Source of the DNA: Pseudomonas sp. ADAK13
GTDB lineage: Bacteria > Pseudomonadota > Gammaproteobacteria > Pseudomonadales > Pseudomonadaceae
Length of the DNA: 64,000 nt
Assembly (NCBI RefSeq): GCF_012935715.1
Contig: NZ_CP052860.1
Span: forward strand, 2,480,001 to 2,544,000
Reading direction: 5' to 3'
Shown: in pieces, positions 28,585 to 36,820 of the stretch
Layout: each line of letters starts with the position of its first letter
How positions within the stretch are numbered: the stretch's first letter is position 1
Translations under genes and position numbers: made by a program
Notes under the pieces: generated by a model
The model's database searches: none
What the model was told of the DNA's origin: nothing
Seen by the model: only the letters and a program-made list of their open reading frames with translations

Positions 28585-28803
28585 GTGACGCAGCCCGCAC
28601 CCATACGCCCGCCCAAGCCGCTGTTCAGCAATGTCAGCCCGGCGGTGCCGTCACCTTGTATCAGTTTATGTCGGCTGGATGAGCACAAAGTCTGCCTCGG
28701 TTGCTTCCGCCACGTGGAAGACATCCGTGAATGGCGCTCTGCCGATGATGCGCGGCGCCGCGTGATCGTCGCCCAGGCCGAGCAGCGCAAGGCCTGCGCC
28801 TGA
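28585..28803 (+). CDS. DUF1289 small cysteine-motif protein
   Basis: A 72-residue DUF1289 protein. Its conserved core is PSPCISLCRLDEHKVCLGCFRHVEDIREW, with four cysteines spaced C-x3-C-x7-C-x2-C, probably a metal site. The start is GTG at 28585, just 2 bases after the cyaY stop, so the gene is translationally coupled to frataxin. That neighbourhood makes a link to Fe-S chemistry conceivable, but no function is known for the family. Confidence 0.88.
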   Translation: MTQPAPIRPPKPLFSNVSPAVPSPCISLCRLDEHKVCLGCFRHVEDIREWRSADDARRRVIVAQAEQRKACA

Positions 28804-28810
28804 GGCCGTC

Positions 28811-28906
28811 TTGTTTATTTATTGTGCTGTGGTAGTGTCCGGGTACACCTCAACTCATCGAGGTCCGTGAGAACCCCGCCTTTTCCTGGCGGGGTTTTGC
28901 TTTTTT
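28811..28906 (+). ncRNA. rnk leader: promoter plus premature terminator (attenuator)
   Basis: TTGTTT (28811-28816) and TAGTGT (28833-28838) with 16-base spacing form a plausible promoter. About 30 bases later comes a full intrinsic terminator: AACCCCGCC (28872-28880), GGCGGGGTT (28888-28896) and a T-rich run to 28906, ending 28 bases before rnk. An upstream CTCA/TGAG pairing around 28854-28871 could compete with it. An attenuator in the rnk leader has been proposed for gammaproteobacteria, from memory. Confidence 0.6.
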
Positions 28907-28934
28907 GTGCAGAAAAAAGGAGTCTGCCTGAATC

Positions 28935-29345
28935 ATGACCGCACCTTCCATCATCCTCACCCGTCTTGACGTGCAGCGTCTTGAGCAACTGATCGACCGT
29001 GTCGGCGAGGCATCGCCGGGCGTTGAAGCCCTGCAACACGAACTCGATCGCGCCGAAGAAGTGGTTGGCCACGATGAAGTGCCTGCAACTGTCGTGACCA
29101 TGAACTCCAGCGTGCATTGCCGTGAGCAAGGCAGCGGCAAGGACTATCACCTGACCCTGGTCTACCCCAAGGACGCGAACGCCGACGAAGGCAAAATCTC
29201 GATCCTGGCGCCGGTGGGCAGCGCGTTGCTGGGCCTGCAAGTCGGCCAGCACATCGACTGGCCCGCACCGGGTGGCAAGACCCTCAAGCTTGAATTGCTC
29301 AGTGTTGAAGGCCAGCCAAAAGACGGCGGCGCGTTCTCTCTTTAA
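28935..29345 (+). CDS. rnk: Regulator of nucleoside diphosphate kinase
   Basis: A 136-residue GreA/GreB-C-like protein of the Rnk family. The N-terminal coiled-coil arm is short (about 1-50), and the C-terminal FKBP-like domain has LTLVYPKDANADEGKISILAPVGSALLG and GQHIDWPAPGG. Rnk can bind RNA polymerase but lacks the long anti-backtracking coil of GreA; in P. aeruginosa it influences nucleoside diphosphate kinase and alginate. The leader bears a premature terminator, so expression is probably set by attenuation. Confidence 0.95.
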   Translation: MTAPSIILTRLDVQRLEQLIDRVGEASPGVEALQHELDRAEEVVGHDEVPATVVTMNSSVHCREQGSGKDYHLTLVYPKDANADEGKISILAPVGSALLGLQVGQHIDWPAPGGKTLKLELLSVEGQPKDGGAFSL

Positions 29346-29356
29346 GCCGGGCCGCT

Positions 29357-32197
29357 TTAAACCTGGTTCAGCGCCTCATTGAGCGCCAGTTCCAGATCAG
29401 CCTTGTAGCGCAGGTACAGATTGCTCGGGCTTTGAACATCACCGAGCAGGCCGGACAGGTCCAGATCGGTGATGTAGCAGCGGTAGCGCTCGGCCTCCTG
29501 GCGCTGCCCGACGATTTCCTGGGCGACCACCGCAAACAGTTGGTCGCCAAATTCCAGCTCGGAAAACTCCCGTTGATTGCAGTACAAGGTGATACCCACC
29601 TGGCCCGGTGCTGCCTTGCCGATAATCGCCTGCACGTCGTAGAACGGCTTGTTGGCCGGGGTTTGCGGCGCAGGGCGCGGTTCGGCCCGGCGTGCGCGGC
29701 CGCTGCCGGACGGCAATAGCTGGTAATACAGGAGTTGCACCGCGCCGAGCGGCTGGTGCGGGTCCAGCGGCATTAGCGCGTCGCGGCGATAAATGATCGA
29801 TTGCAGGAAACGCTGCAAAGGCACCAACAGGCTTTGCTCGTCGTGAAACGGCAGGCGCTGCTGCCAGAGCGCGTTGAATTCATCCAGCACGTACAGCTCG
29901 GCAACCCCGTCGTTGATCCGGTAGAACACCTGCACGCAATCGGGCAGGCCCATGGGCAGCAGCAGCGCCAGGTCATGGTCTTCCAGGGCCATGCTGTCCA
30001 GGTGCAGCGGGCTGTAGCCGGCCTGTTCTTCGCTGAGGTAGGCGATCAGCGCGTCCTGGGTCGCCAACGACACGTGGTTGGCTTGGCCGGGCGTCAGCTC
30101 CATCACGTGGTAGTGCTGTTGCACTTGCACCAGATAGCGGTGGTTCTCCTGGCCCAGCAGCAGGTTTTGCGCGGTGTCGAAGATTTCTTCCACGCGCTGA
30201 GCAATGAATTGCGCGCGGTTGTGGCAGAAGCAGCGCACCCGCAACCGCGGCAAGTGGTCGGCCGGCAATTGATTGAGGTAATCCCGCAGGCAGTCGAGCA
30301 GCGCGTGGGGGCCGTCGTAGCGGCTGACCATCACCTCGTTCCAGCTGTTGACGGTGACCTGGTCCAGGGTCAGCACCAGGTTCTCCCGCACGCCCGCGTA
30401 ACTCAGGGAGTCGGTGCGCTCGGTGGTCATCAGGATGTTCAGGTCGCGGTGGTGCTTGAGCGGGTCGACGCCTACGTTGATCAGCAGCAGCACCTCCTCG
30501 GGCACCGCTGAGCGCAGCAGGCGATCTTCATCGACGCTGGCCAGGGGCAGGACGACTGTCTGTTGCAGGCTGCCCAGCAGGTTGAACAGCTCGAACTCGG
30601 TCATGTCGCTGGTGCCGGGGTGCAGAGCCAGGCGGGTGCTGCTGTCGATCACGCCGTTGCGGTGGCACCAGGTGAGCATCTCCAGCAGGTCGCGGCTGCG
30701 CTTGATCGGCGCAAAGTGCTCCCATTCCAGCGCGGTGAGGCTGCCGTTGTACAGGCCCCAATGATGCTGGCCGGGTTCTTTGCGGTTGGGCGACTGCACC
30801 AGGGTCAGGGTGTCTTCGGCCAGGTCCGGGGCAATGCCGGGGTTGATGAACTCGACCTTGCCGGCCTTGCGCTCGAACGCCGCGTAGAGCCGTCGGCCGA
30901 GCACGTTGAGGTCGCGCTTGTTGATCAGGCTGACGGTCTGTTCGGTGCGGGCAAACTGAGTCAGGAAGCGGTAGCTGTAGTTCAGCTCGTTGACCAGCGC
31001 CCGGCGCTCGGAGGCCACCTGGCGGACTTTCCATTGGCTGCGGCTGTCCAGCAGGGCCAGTTGGCGCTGGTCCCAACCCCACTCATTGGCCAGCCGTTCC
31101 AGCAGGAAGCGCTGCCAGCGGTCGGTGCGTTGGCCTGCCGTGAGCTTGCGGTTGACCTTCAGGTACAGGGCGCGCCGCACCAGTTCCAGGCGTTCCGGCT
31201 CGTTGCGGGCCTTGAGGTATTCCTCGATCCGGCGGTAGACCACGATGTATGGGTCCAGCTCGTCCAGGTCCATCTGGTTGGCAAACACGGCACGCTTGAA
31301 GCGCAGGCTCAGGCATTGCACCTTCGGGTGCTCGCTGGCGTAGACCTCGGTCAGCAGGAGTTTGAGTACCGACTTGTAGGGCGATTCGATGCCTTTGAAC
31401 AATTGCCACAGGCCGGCGCCGATAAATTCACCGGGCGGGATGTGGGCGAGGTGGCCCAGGTCGAGGGTTTCATCGGCGCGGATAAAACGCTTGGAGATCA
31501 GCGCATGGGTGAACTCGGTGTAGCGGGTTTCTTCATACACCGGCACCAGCCACCAGATCGGCGTGCGCCCGGCGAGCCAGATGGCGGTGCGGTAGAACTC
31601 GTCCAGCAACAGGTAATGCTGGCTGGTGCCGCAGTCTTCGGAGCTCAGTTGAGTGTCACGCTCGCCCTGCATGAACCGCGTCGGTTCGATCAGGAAGAAG
31701 TGCGCCTCGGCGCCCATGCTCAGGGCCCAGGTTTCCAGCAATTGGCATTTTTTGCGCAGCTCGGCCAGCTCGTTTTCGCTGAGGTCGGCGGCGTGGCAGA
31801 CCCACACGTCCATGTCACTTTGATCGGCCTGGGCCAGCGTACCCAGGCTGCCCATCAGGAACAGGCCGTGAATCGGGCGTGGCGGGTTGCCGTGCCGAGG
31901 CTTGTAGGAAAACGTGCGGGTCAGGCGCTGGGCCTCGGCCAGGGCTTGCGCATCGGGTTCAAAATTCGACAGGCCAGCCGGCGTACTGCCCGACACATAG
32001 CCCGGCAGCAGCGGGTGATTGACGTGGAAAAACAGCGGCAGCAGCGTCAATACGCTTTGCTGGCGCGGCGTCAGCCCTTCAACGGCCCGGGCCATGCGGC
32101 CTTCGTTCAGGGCCAGAAATCGCGCGCGTAACTGGGCCAGCACCTTGCGGTCGATGCCTTCGTCCAGGTCGGGGCGGATTTCGTGGGTGCGGGTCAT
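29357..32197 (-). CDS. cyaA: Class I adenylate cyclase
   Basis: A 946-residue class I adenylate cyclase, which makes cAMP from ATP in the cytoplasm. The catalytic N-terminal half has the hallmark LFLMGSLGTLAQADQSDMD, with SDMDVWVC containing the metal aspartates, and EDCGTSQHYLLLDEFYRTAI. The C-terminal half is regulatory. Length exceeds E. coli CyaA (848), as in other pseudomonads. It is convergent with rnk (11 bases apart) and stands alone. In P. aeruginosa the soluble cAMP for Vfr comes mainly from CyaB, with this CyaA as second source; that assignment is known there and only inferred here. Confidence 0.96.
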   Translation of the reverse strand: MTRTHEIRPDLDEGIDRKVLAQLRARFLALNEGRMARAVEGLTPRQQSVLTLLPLFFHVNHPLLPGYVSGSTPAGLSNFEPDAQALAEAQRLTRTFSYKPRHGNPPRPIHGLFLMGSLGTLAQADQSDMDVWVCHAADLSENELAELRKKCQLLETWALSMGAEAHFFLIEPTRFMQGERDTQLSSEDCGTSQHYLLLDEFYRTAIWLAGRTPIWWLVPVYEETRYTEFTHALISKRFIRADETLDLGHLAHIPPGEFIGAGLWQLFKGIESPYKSVLKLLLTEVYASEHPKVQCLSLRFKRAVFANQMDLDELDPYIVVYRRIEEYLKARNEPERLELVRRALYLKVNRKLTAGQRTDRWQRFLLERLANEWGWDQRQLALLDSRSQWKVRQVASERRALVNELNYSYRFLTQFARTEQTVSLINKRDLNVLGRRLYAAFERKAGKVEFINPGIAPDLAEDTLTLVQSPNRKEPGQHHWGLYNGSLTALEWEHFAPIKRSRDLLEMLTWCHRNGVIDSSTRLALHPGTSDMTEFELFNLLGSLQQTVVLPLASVDEDRLLRSAVPEEVLLLINVGVDPLKHHRDLNILMTTERTDSLSYAGVRENLVLTLDQVTVNSWNEVMVSRYDGPHALLDCLRDYLNQLPADHLPRLRVRCFCHNRAQFIAQRVEEIFDTAQNLLLGQENHRYLVQVQQHYHVMELTPGQANHVSLATQDALIAYLSEEQAGYSPLHLDSMALEDHDLALLLPMGLPDCVQVFYRINDGVAELYVLDEFNALWQQRLPFHDEQSLLVPLQRFLQSIIYRRDALMPLDPHQPLGAVQLLYYQLLPSGSGRARRAEPRPAPQTPANKPFYDVQAIIGKAAPGQVGITLYCNQREFSELEFGDQLFAVVAQEIVGQRQEAERYRCYITDLDLSGLLGDVQSPSNLYLRYKADLELALNEALNQV

Positions 32198-32365
32198 GTC
32201 GAACTCGGTGGCTCGCAGGGCCCGACGTGGGCGGCCGTTGGGGAGTTTACAGCCAGTAGCGTAGGAGGTTTAGAGGGATTTTGTTTTTGACGCCGGAATT
32301 TTATCCCGGGCACGGGAATGCCCGCGGAATCCGTGAAAAGAGGATCCCGTGGGCGATACGAGGTG

Positions 32366-32614
32366 TCAGGCGGCTTCTTTAGCGGTCGTCAGAATAGTCA
32401 GCAGGCTTTGTGCGTGTTCGGCAGCATCCCGGCCGAGGCTGGTGAGGTAACCACCGTCTGGCTGGTCGATCAGGTCTTTATCAAACAGGCGCCGGGCAGC
32501 GGCAATGGCAGTGGGAGCGGCAGTCTGATGAACTTTCAGACCTTCCTGGGAGCTGCCCAGGTTGAAGAGTGCAAGGATTTCCAGTTCGGCAACCAACTCA
32601 GGGGTATACGACAT
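32366..32614 (-). CDS. TIGR02647 family small protein
   Basis: An 82-residue protein that matches the small pseudomonad family TIGR02647 (MSYTPELVAELEILALFNLGSSQEGLKVH and a C-terminal LTSLGRDAAEHAQSLLTIL). It is mainly helical, with a possible winged-helix outline: helix-turn-helix around residues 30-52 and a GGYLTSLGRDAAEH wing. This could mean DNA binding, but no function is known. It stands alone between cyaA and the next small gene. Confidence 0.8.
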   Translation of the reverse strand: MSYTPELVAELEILALFNLGSSQEGLKVHQTAAPTAIAAARRLFDKDLIDQPDGGYLTSLGRDAAEHAQSLLTILTTAKEAA

Positions 32615-32762
32615 AAGGACTCCAGACTTTCTAGGAATTTTTAGACGTTAGCAGCCATAAGGTGAACGCACTTTGGCGGCCTGTCCAGTCGGAACTCATG
32701 CGGCGTTGATGTAGGGCAGAATTGTGGCCAGCAAGAGTTTGCTGGCCAGCGCGGTGTCGGGC

Positions 32763-33047
32763 TTATTGCTTCTCGGGCGGCAGCTCGGGCAGTGCACGCA
32801 AGGCAGTTTCATACCATTCGGTATTGAAAGCGCGGTCTTCTTCGAGCAGGGCGTCGATTTCGACGGCGAGTACGTGGGCCATCATTTGCAGGATGTCTTC
32901 GCGCTCGTAGCCCACCAGGGTCAGCTTGTTGAACGTGGCTTTGGCGGCGGGCGGGTTGTCGCTTTCGATCTGGTTTTCGATCGCTTCAATCAAGGTGGTC
33001 TCGGCGAACTCTTCTTCGTCGTTGTCGATATCGGTTGGCTCGCTCAT
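32763..33047 (-). CDS. Conserved small acidic protein
   Basis: A 94-residue acidic protein, not assigned to a named family. The first 20 residues are strongly acidic (TDIDNDEEEFAE). The rest is predicted helical, with FNKLTLVGYEREDILQMMAHVLAVEIDALLEEDRAFN, which gives an HVLAVEIDALL amphipathic helix. ATG 33047 has AGGAG 7 bases upstream, which supports a real gene. It is divergent from the GST gene. The function is unknown. Confidence 0.75.
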   Translation of the reverse strand: MSEPTDIDNDEEEFAETTLIEAIENQIESDNPPAAKATFNKLTLVGYEREDILQMMAHVLAVEIDALLEEDRAFNTEWYETALRALPELPPEKQ

Positions 33048-33172
33048 GGCAGGCTCCTGGAGGAAAGGGCGCCAGTCTACCCCCATTCACTCGGGTGATG
33101 CTGCTGGTCAGGCGCGGCATCCCGATCTATAACCACTGCTGCCAACCCCGTACACGGCCTGGAGGCTTTGTG

Positions 33173-33832
33173 ATGCTCAAGCTTTATGGATTTTCAGTCA
33201 GCAACTACTACAACATGGTCAAACTGGCACTGCTGGAGAAAGGGCTGCCCTTCGAAGAGGTGCCGTTCTATGCAGGCCAGACCCCTGAAGCGCTGGCTGT
33301 GAGCCCGCGGGGCAAGGTGCCGGTGCTGGGTGTCGAGCAAGGGTTCATCAACGAAACCAGCGTGATCCTCGAATACCTCGAACAGACCCAGGGCGGCCGT
33401 TCGCTGCTGCCGAGCGATGCGTTCCAGCGCGCTCAGGTGCTGGCGTTGTGCAGGGAAATTGAGTTGTACATCGAACTGCCAGCCCGGGCGTGCTTCGCCG
33501 AGGCGTTTTTCGGAATGCCGGTGCCGGAGGCGATCAAGGAAAAATCCAGGACGGAGTTATTGCTGGGGATCGCATCGTTGGGGCGACACGGCAAGTTCGC
33601 GCCGTATGTGGCGGGGGACAGCTTCACGATTGCGGATTTGTATTTTGTGTACAGCGTGGACCTGGCCTGCGCCGTGGCCGGGAAGCTGTTCGGGCTGGAC
33701 TTGCTGGCTGAGTTGCCGAAGGCCAAGGACTTGTTGGCGCGCTTGCAGGCGCTGCCGAATGCCCAGCGGGTGGCGGCGGACAAGGAAGCGGCGATGCCGG
33801 CGTTTATGGCGATGATTGCTGCCAAGAAATAA
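33173..33832 (+). CDS. Glutathione S-transferase family protein
   Basis: A 219-residue GST. The thioredoxin-like N-terminal domain (1-80) begins MLKLYGFSVSNYYNMVKLALLEKG, with the glutathione-binding cis-Pro (GKVPVL) and NETSVILEYLE. The helical C-terminal domain has AGDSFTIADLYFVYSVD, with the N-capping box. It conjugates glutathione to electrophiles; the specific substrate cannot be told. GGAGG precedes the ATG by 7 bases. A REP doublet follows its stop. Confidence 0.9.
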   Translation: MLKLYGFSVSNYYNMVKLALLEKGLPFEEVPFYAGQTPEALAVSPRGKVPVLGVEQGFINETSVILEYLEQTQGGRSLLPSDAFQRAQVLALCREIELYIELPARACFAEAFFGMPVPEAIKEKSRTELLLGIASLGRHGKFAPYVAGDSFTIADLYFVYSVDLACAVAGKLFGLDLLAELPKAKDLLARLQALPNAQRVAADKEAAMPAFMAMIAAKK

Positions 33833-33842
33833 AGACTGCTTT

Positions 33843-33934
33843 TGTGGCGAGGGAGCTTGCTCCCGTTGGGCACCGAAGCGGCCCCAAAAAAGGGACTGCT
33901 GCGCAGTCCAACGGGAGCAAGCTCCCTCGCCACA
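33843..33934. repeat. REP doublet (GTGGCGAGGGAGC family)
   Basis: TGTGGCGAGGGAGCTTGCTC at 33843 and its inverted partner ending TCGCCACA at 33934 flank a 43-base spacer with a further GGACTGC/GCAGTCC dyad. It lies between the convergent GST and argH genes. Confidence 0.9.
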
Positions 33935-33977
33935 GGTTCAGTGTTCGCCCTTATTTGCCGGGGTACTTACCTTTGGG

Positions 33978-35372
33978 TTAGCGGCTGGCGAGCAATGCCT
34001 GGCCGCGAGCAACGGCCGCCTTCACCTGCGCCGGCGCAGTCCCGCCGATATGGTTACGGGCATTTACCGACCCTTCCAGAGTCAGCACAGCAAACACGTC
34101 CTGTTCGATCTGGTCGCTGAACTTGCGCAGTTCTTCCAGGCTCATTTCCGCCAGGTCCTTGCCGCTGTCCACACCGTATTTCACGGCATGCCCAACGATT
34201 TCGTGGCAGTCGCGGAACGGCAGGCCACGGCGTACCAGGTAGTCCGCCAGGTCGGTGGCGGTGGAGAAACCGCGCAGGGCCGCTTCACGCATGATGGCAT
34301 GCTTGGGCTTGATCGCCGGGATCATGTCGGCAAAGGCCCGCAGCGAGTCGCGCAGGGTGTCGGCGGCGTCGAACAGCGGTTCCTTGTCTTCCTGGTTGTC
34401 CTTGTTGTAGGCCAGCGGCTGGCCTTTCATCAGGGTCAGCAGGCCCATCAGCGCGCCGAAGACACGGCCGCTTTTGCCGCGTACCAGTTCCGGCACGTCG
34501 GGGTTTTTCTTTTGCGGCATGATCGAGCTGCCGGTGCAGAAGCGGTCCGGCAGGTCGATGAACTGGAATTGCGCGCTGGTCCACAGCACCAGTTCTTCGG
34601 AGAAACGCGACAGGTGCATCATCGCGATGCTGGCCGCGGCGCAGAATTCGATGGCGAAGTCACGGTCCGACACACCGTCCAGGGAGTTGCCGCCCACGGC
34701 GTCGAAGCCCAGCAGTTGCGCAGTGTATTCGCGGTCGATCGGGTAAGTGGTGCCGGCCAGTGCCGCGCTGCCCAGAGGCATGCGGTTGGCGCGCTTGCGG
34801 CAGTCCACCAGGCGCTCGTAGTCACGGCTGAGCATTTCGAACCAGGCCAGCAGGTGGTGGCCGAAGGTCACAGGCTGCGCGGTTTGCAGGTGGGTGAAGC
34901 CGGGCATGATGGTGCCGGATTCACGCTCTGCCTGTTCCAGCAGGCCTTTTTGCAGGCGGGTGATTTCCGCCAGGATCAGGTCGATCTCGTCCCGCAGCCA
35001 CAGGCGGATATCGGTGGCCACCTGGTCGTTACGGCTGCGACCGGTGTGCAGTTTCTTGCCGGTCACACCGATGCGGTCGGTGAGGCGGGCCTCGATGTTC
35101 ATGTGCACGTCTTCCAGGTCGACGCGCCAGTCGAAGGTGCCGGCTTCGATCTCGCCACGGATGGTGGTCAGGCCGTCGATGATGCTGTCGCGCTCGGCGT
35201 CGGTCAGCACGCCGACCTTGGCGAGCATCGTGGCGTGGGCGATCGAGCCCATGATGTCGTGGCGGTAGAGGCGCTGGTCGAAGGTGACGGAGGCGGTGAA
35301 GCGCGCGACGAAGGCGTCGACGGGTTCACTGAAGCGGCCGCCCCAGGACTGGTTGGTCTTGTCGGTGCTCAT
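33978..35372 (-). CDS. argH: Argininosuccinate lyase
   Basis: A 464-residue enzyme of the fumarase/aspartase superfamily that splits argininosuccinate to arginine and fumarate, the last step of arginine synthesis. The N-terminus [17 protein letters not shown] is typical. The family signature loop is [12 protein letters not shown], and the [13 protein letters not shown] and [19 protein letters not shown] [10 protein letters not shown] blocks are present. The start ATG 35372 is chosen by similarity; the open frame extends upstream by about 125 residues without it. It stands back to back with algR across a 564-base gap. Confidence 0.97.
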   Translation of the reverse strand: MSTDKTNQSWGGRFSEPVDAFVARFTASVTFDQRLYRHDIMGSIAHATMLAKVGVLTDAERDSIIDGLTTIRGEIEAGTFDWRVDLEDVHMNIEARLTDRIGVTGKKLHTGRSRNDQVATDIRLWLRDEIDLILAEITRLQKGLLEQAERESGTIMPGFTHLQTAQPVTFGHHLLAWFEMLSRDYERLVDCRKRANRMPLGSAALAGTTYPIDREYTAQLLGFDAVGGNSLDGVSDRDFAIEFCAAASIAMMHLSRFSEELVLWTSAQFQFIDLPDRFCTGSSIMPQKKNPDVPELVRGKSGRVFGALMGLLTLMKGQPLAYNKDNQEDKEPLFDAADTLRDSLRAFADMIPAIKPKHAIMREAALRGFSTATDLADYLVRRGLPFRDCHEIVGHAVKYGVDSGKDLAEMSLEELRKFSDQIEQDVFAVLTLEGSVNARNHIGGTAPAQVKAAVARGQALLASR

Positions 35373-35936
35373 GGATTCGCTCGTGATCTGCTGGAAAGAG
35401 GGCATGAAAGTGTGGCGCCGATAATAACAGGGTTGCCCCCGGAGGCGATGATGCCGGGGCGCGGCATTTTTATTTGTTTCCAAGATGGCTAAGTGCCTTG
35501 CCGCCGGCCTCGCGCAGGACGAGACTGGAGCCAGGACCGAACGGGGGTTTAAAACGTGCGGTCCTGAGCCTGACAAAGCGTGTTTATTGAAACGATATTT
35601 GACGATTGAGCAATATCGTCTTCGCGAGCGTCTACAGTTGCACTGATAGAGCGTCGCGCTGACAGAAGGTGCACTGCACCAATGCCAGGCGATGAGGTCG
35701 AACTCCAGGCTATCCATTAGAGAGGGGGTGTTCGTATTGTGTATCAGCAAACCCTACGACGATGCCCGAAGGCAGCAGGCTTTGGGCGCGATTGAACAGG
35801 TCCGGGTAAATATTGGTGCCACTCTCGGGGCACTTTTTGCCGCTCGCGCTAGTCTTAGCGTGGATCGCCGTGACGGAAGTCACCGCACCTGTCTACGCTA
35901 TCCTTGTGCGAGACTCACGCAGGAATCCAGCGCAAT
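35373..35936. other. Long argH-algR intergenic region; no algZ gene
   Basis: In P. aeruginosa this place holds fimS/algZ, the sensor kinase gene transcribed with algR. Here neither strand has a frame with histidine-kinase features. A weak open frame at 35692-35940 overlaps the start of algR in another phase and has no similarity that I recognise. The region has an inverted repeat (35592-35619), and presumably holds the divergent promoters of argH and algR. Confidence 0.7.
35592..35619. promoter_or_regulatory. Inverted repeat in the argH-algR gap
   Basis: ACGATATT (35592-35599) and AATATCGT (35612-35619) are perfect 8-bp inverted repeats with a 12-base spacer. A TTGACG at 35599-35604 between the arms resembles a -35 element. 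It may be an operator or a promoter-linked dyad controlling argH or algR. Confidence 0.4.
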
Positions 35937-36683
35937 ATGAATGTCCTGATCGTTGATGACGAACCCCAAGCCCGCGAGCGACTGAGCCGTTTGGTCAGTG
36001 AACTCGAGGGTTACAGTGTCCTTGAGCCGAACGCCACCAGTGGCGAGGAAGCCTTGGCCCTTATTGACAGCCTCAAGCCAGATGTCGTTTTGCTCGACAT
36101 TCGCATGCCGGGCCTTGATGGCTTGCAGGTGGCTGCCCGCCTGAGCGAGCGAGAATCGCCGCCGTCGGTGGTGCTGTGCGCTTCCCAGGATGAGTTCTCT
36201 GCCGAGGCTCTGGACGCCAGCGGTGTCAGCTTCCTGGTCAAGCCGATCAATGCCGATGCATTGCTTCGCGCCTTGAAGAAGGCCGAACGCCCCAATCGTG
36301 TCCAGCTCGCCGCCCTGACCCAGCCTGCAGCGCAAAGCGGCAACGGTCCGCGCAGCCATATCAGCGCCCGTACCCGCAAGGGCATCGAGCTGATTCCCCT
36401 GGACCAGGTGGTCTATTTCATCGCCGATCACAAGTACGTGACCTTGCGTCACGAGGCCGGTGAAGTGCTGCTCGATGAGCCGCTCAAGGCCCTGGAAGAT
36501 GAATTTGGCGACCGCTTTGTGCGCATCCACCGCAACGCGCTGGTGGCCCGCGAGCGTATCGAGCGCCTGCAGCGCACGCCGCTTGGGCATTTTCAGCTGT
36601 TCCTGAAAGGCCTCAATGGCGACGCCTTGATCGTCAGCCGGCGCCATGTCGCCGGTGTGCGCAAGATGATGCAGCAGCTTTAG
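35937..36683 (+). CDS. algR: AlgR, LytTR response regulator
   Basis: A 248-residue response regulator. The receiver domain (1-115) has the acidic pair DD at 7-8, phospho-acceptor Asp54 in VLLDIRMPGLDG, and Lys in FLVKPIN. The LytTR DNA-binding domain is at about 140-245, with ELIPLDQVVYFIADHKYVTLRH and FVRIHRNALVARERIERL. In P. aeruginosa AlgR controls alginate, twitching motility and rhamnolipids. The ATG at 35937 gives the standard length. The cognate sensor gene algZ is not beside it. The hemC-hemY genes follow after 137 bases with their own promoter features. Confidence 0.95.
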   Translation: MNVLIVDDEPQARERLSRLVSELEGYSVLEPNATSGEEALALIDSLKPDVVLLDIRMPGLDGLQVAARLSERESPPSVVLCASQDEFSAEALDASGVSFLVKPINADALLRALKKAERPNRVQLAALTQPAAQSGNGPRSHISARTRKGIELIPLDQVVYFIADHKYVTLRHEAGEVLLDEPLKALEDEFGDRFVRIHRNALVARERIERLQRTPLGHFQLFLKGLNGDALIVSRRHVAGVRKMMQQL

Positions 36684-36750
36684 CCCGAGGGCTGACGCGA
36701 GCTTCACCCCCATATCCCGGTGCGACGCGGCCAGGGAGGCCCCGCACTTG

Positions 36751-36764
36751 CTGATTCAAATCAA
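36751..36764 (+). promoter_or_regulatory. ANR/FNR-type box upstream of hemC
   Basis: CTGATTCAAATCAA differs from the ANR/FNR consensus TTGAT-N4-ATCAA by one base. A -10 element TATTAT lies at 36785-36790, so transcription would start near 36797-36799 and the box is centred around -40 to -41. This is the class II activator position. Confidence 0.65.
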
Positions 36765-36820
36765 AGCGCATTAGCCTGAGCTGTTATTATCTGCCGTATC
36801 TATTCAGTACGGATTGATCC

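Noticed and set aside
35692..35940. Open frame of 82 residues overlapping the algR start
   Set aside because: Wrong phase with respect to algR, no recognisable motif, and it does not look like a remnant of algZ.
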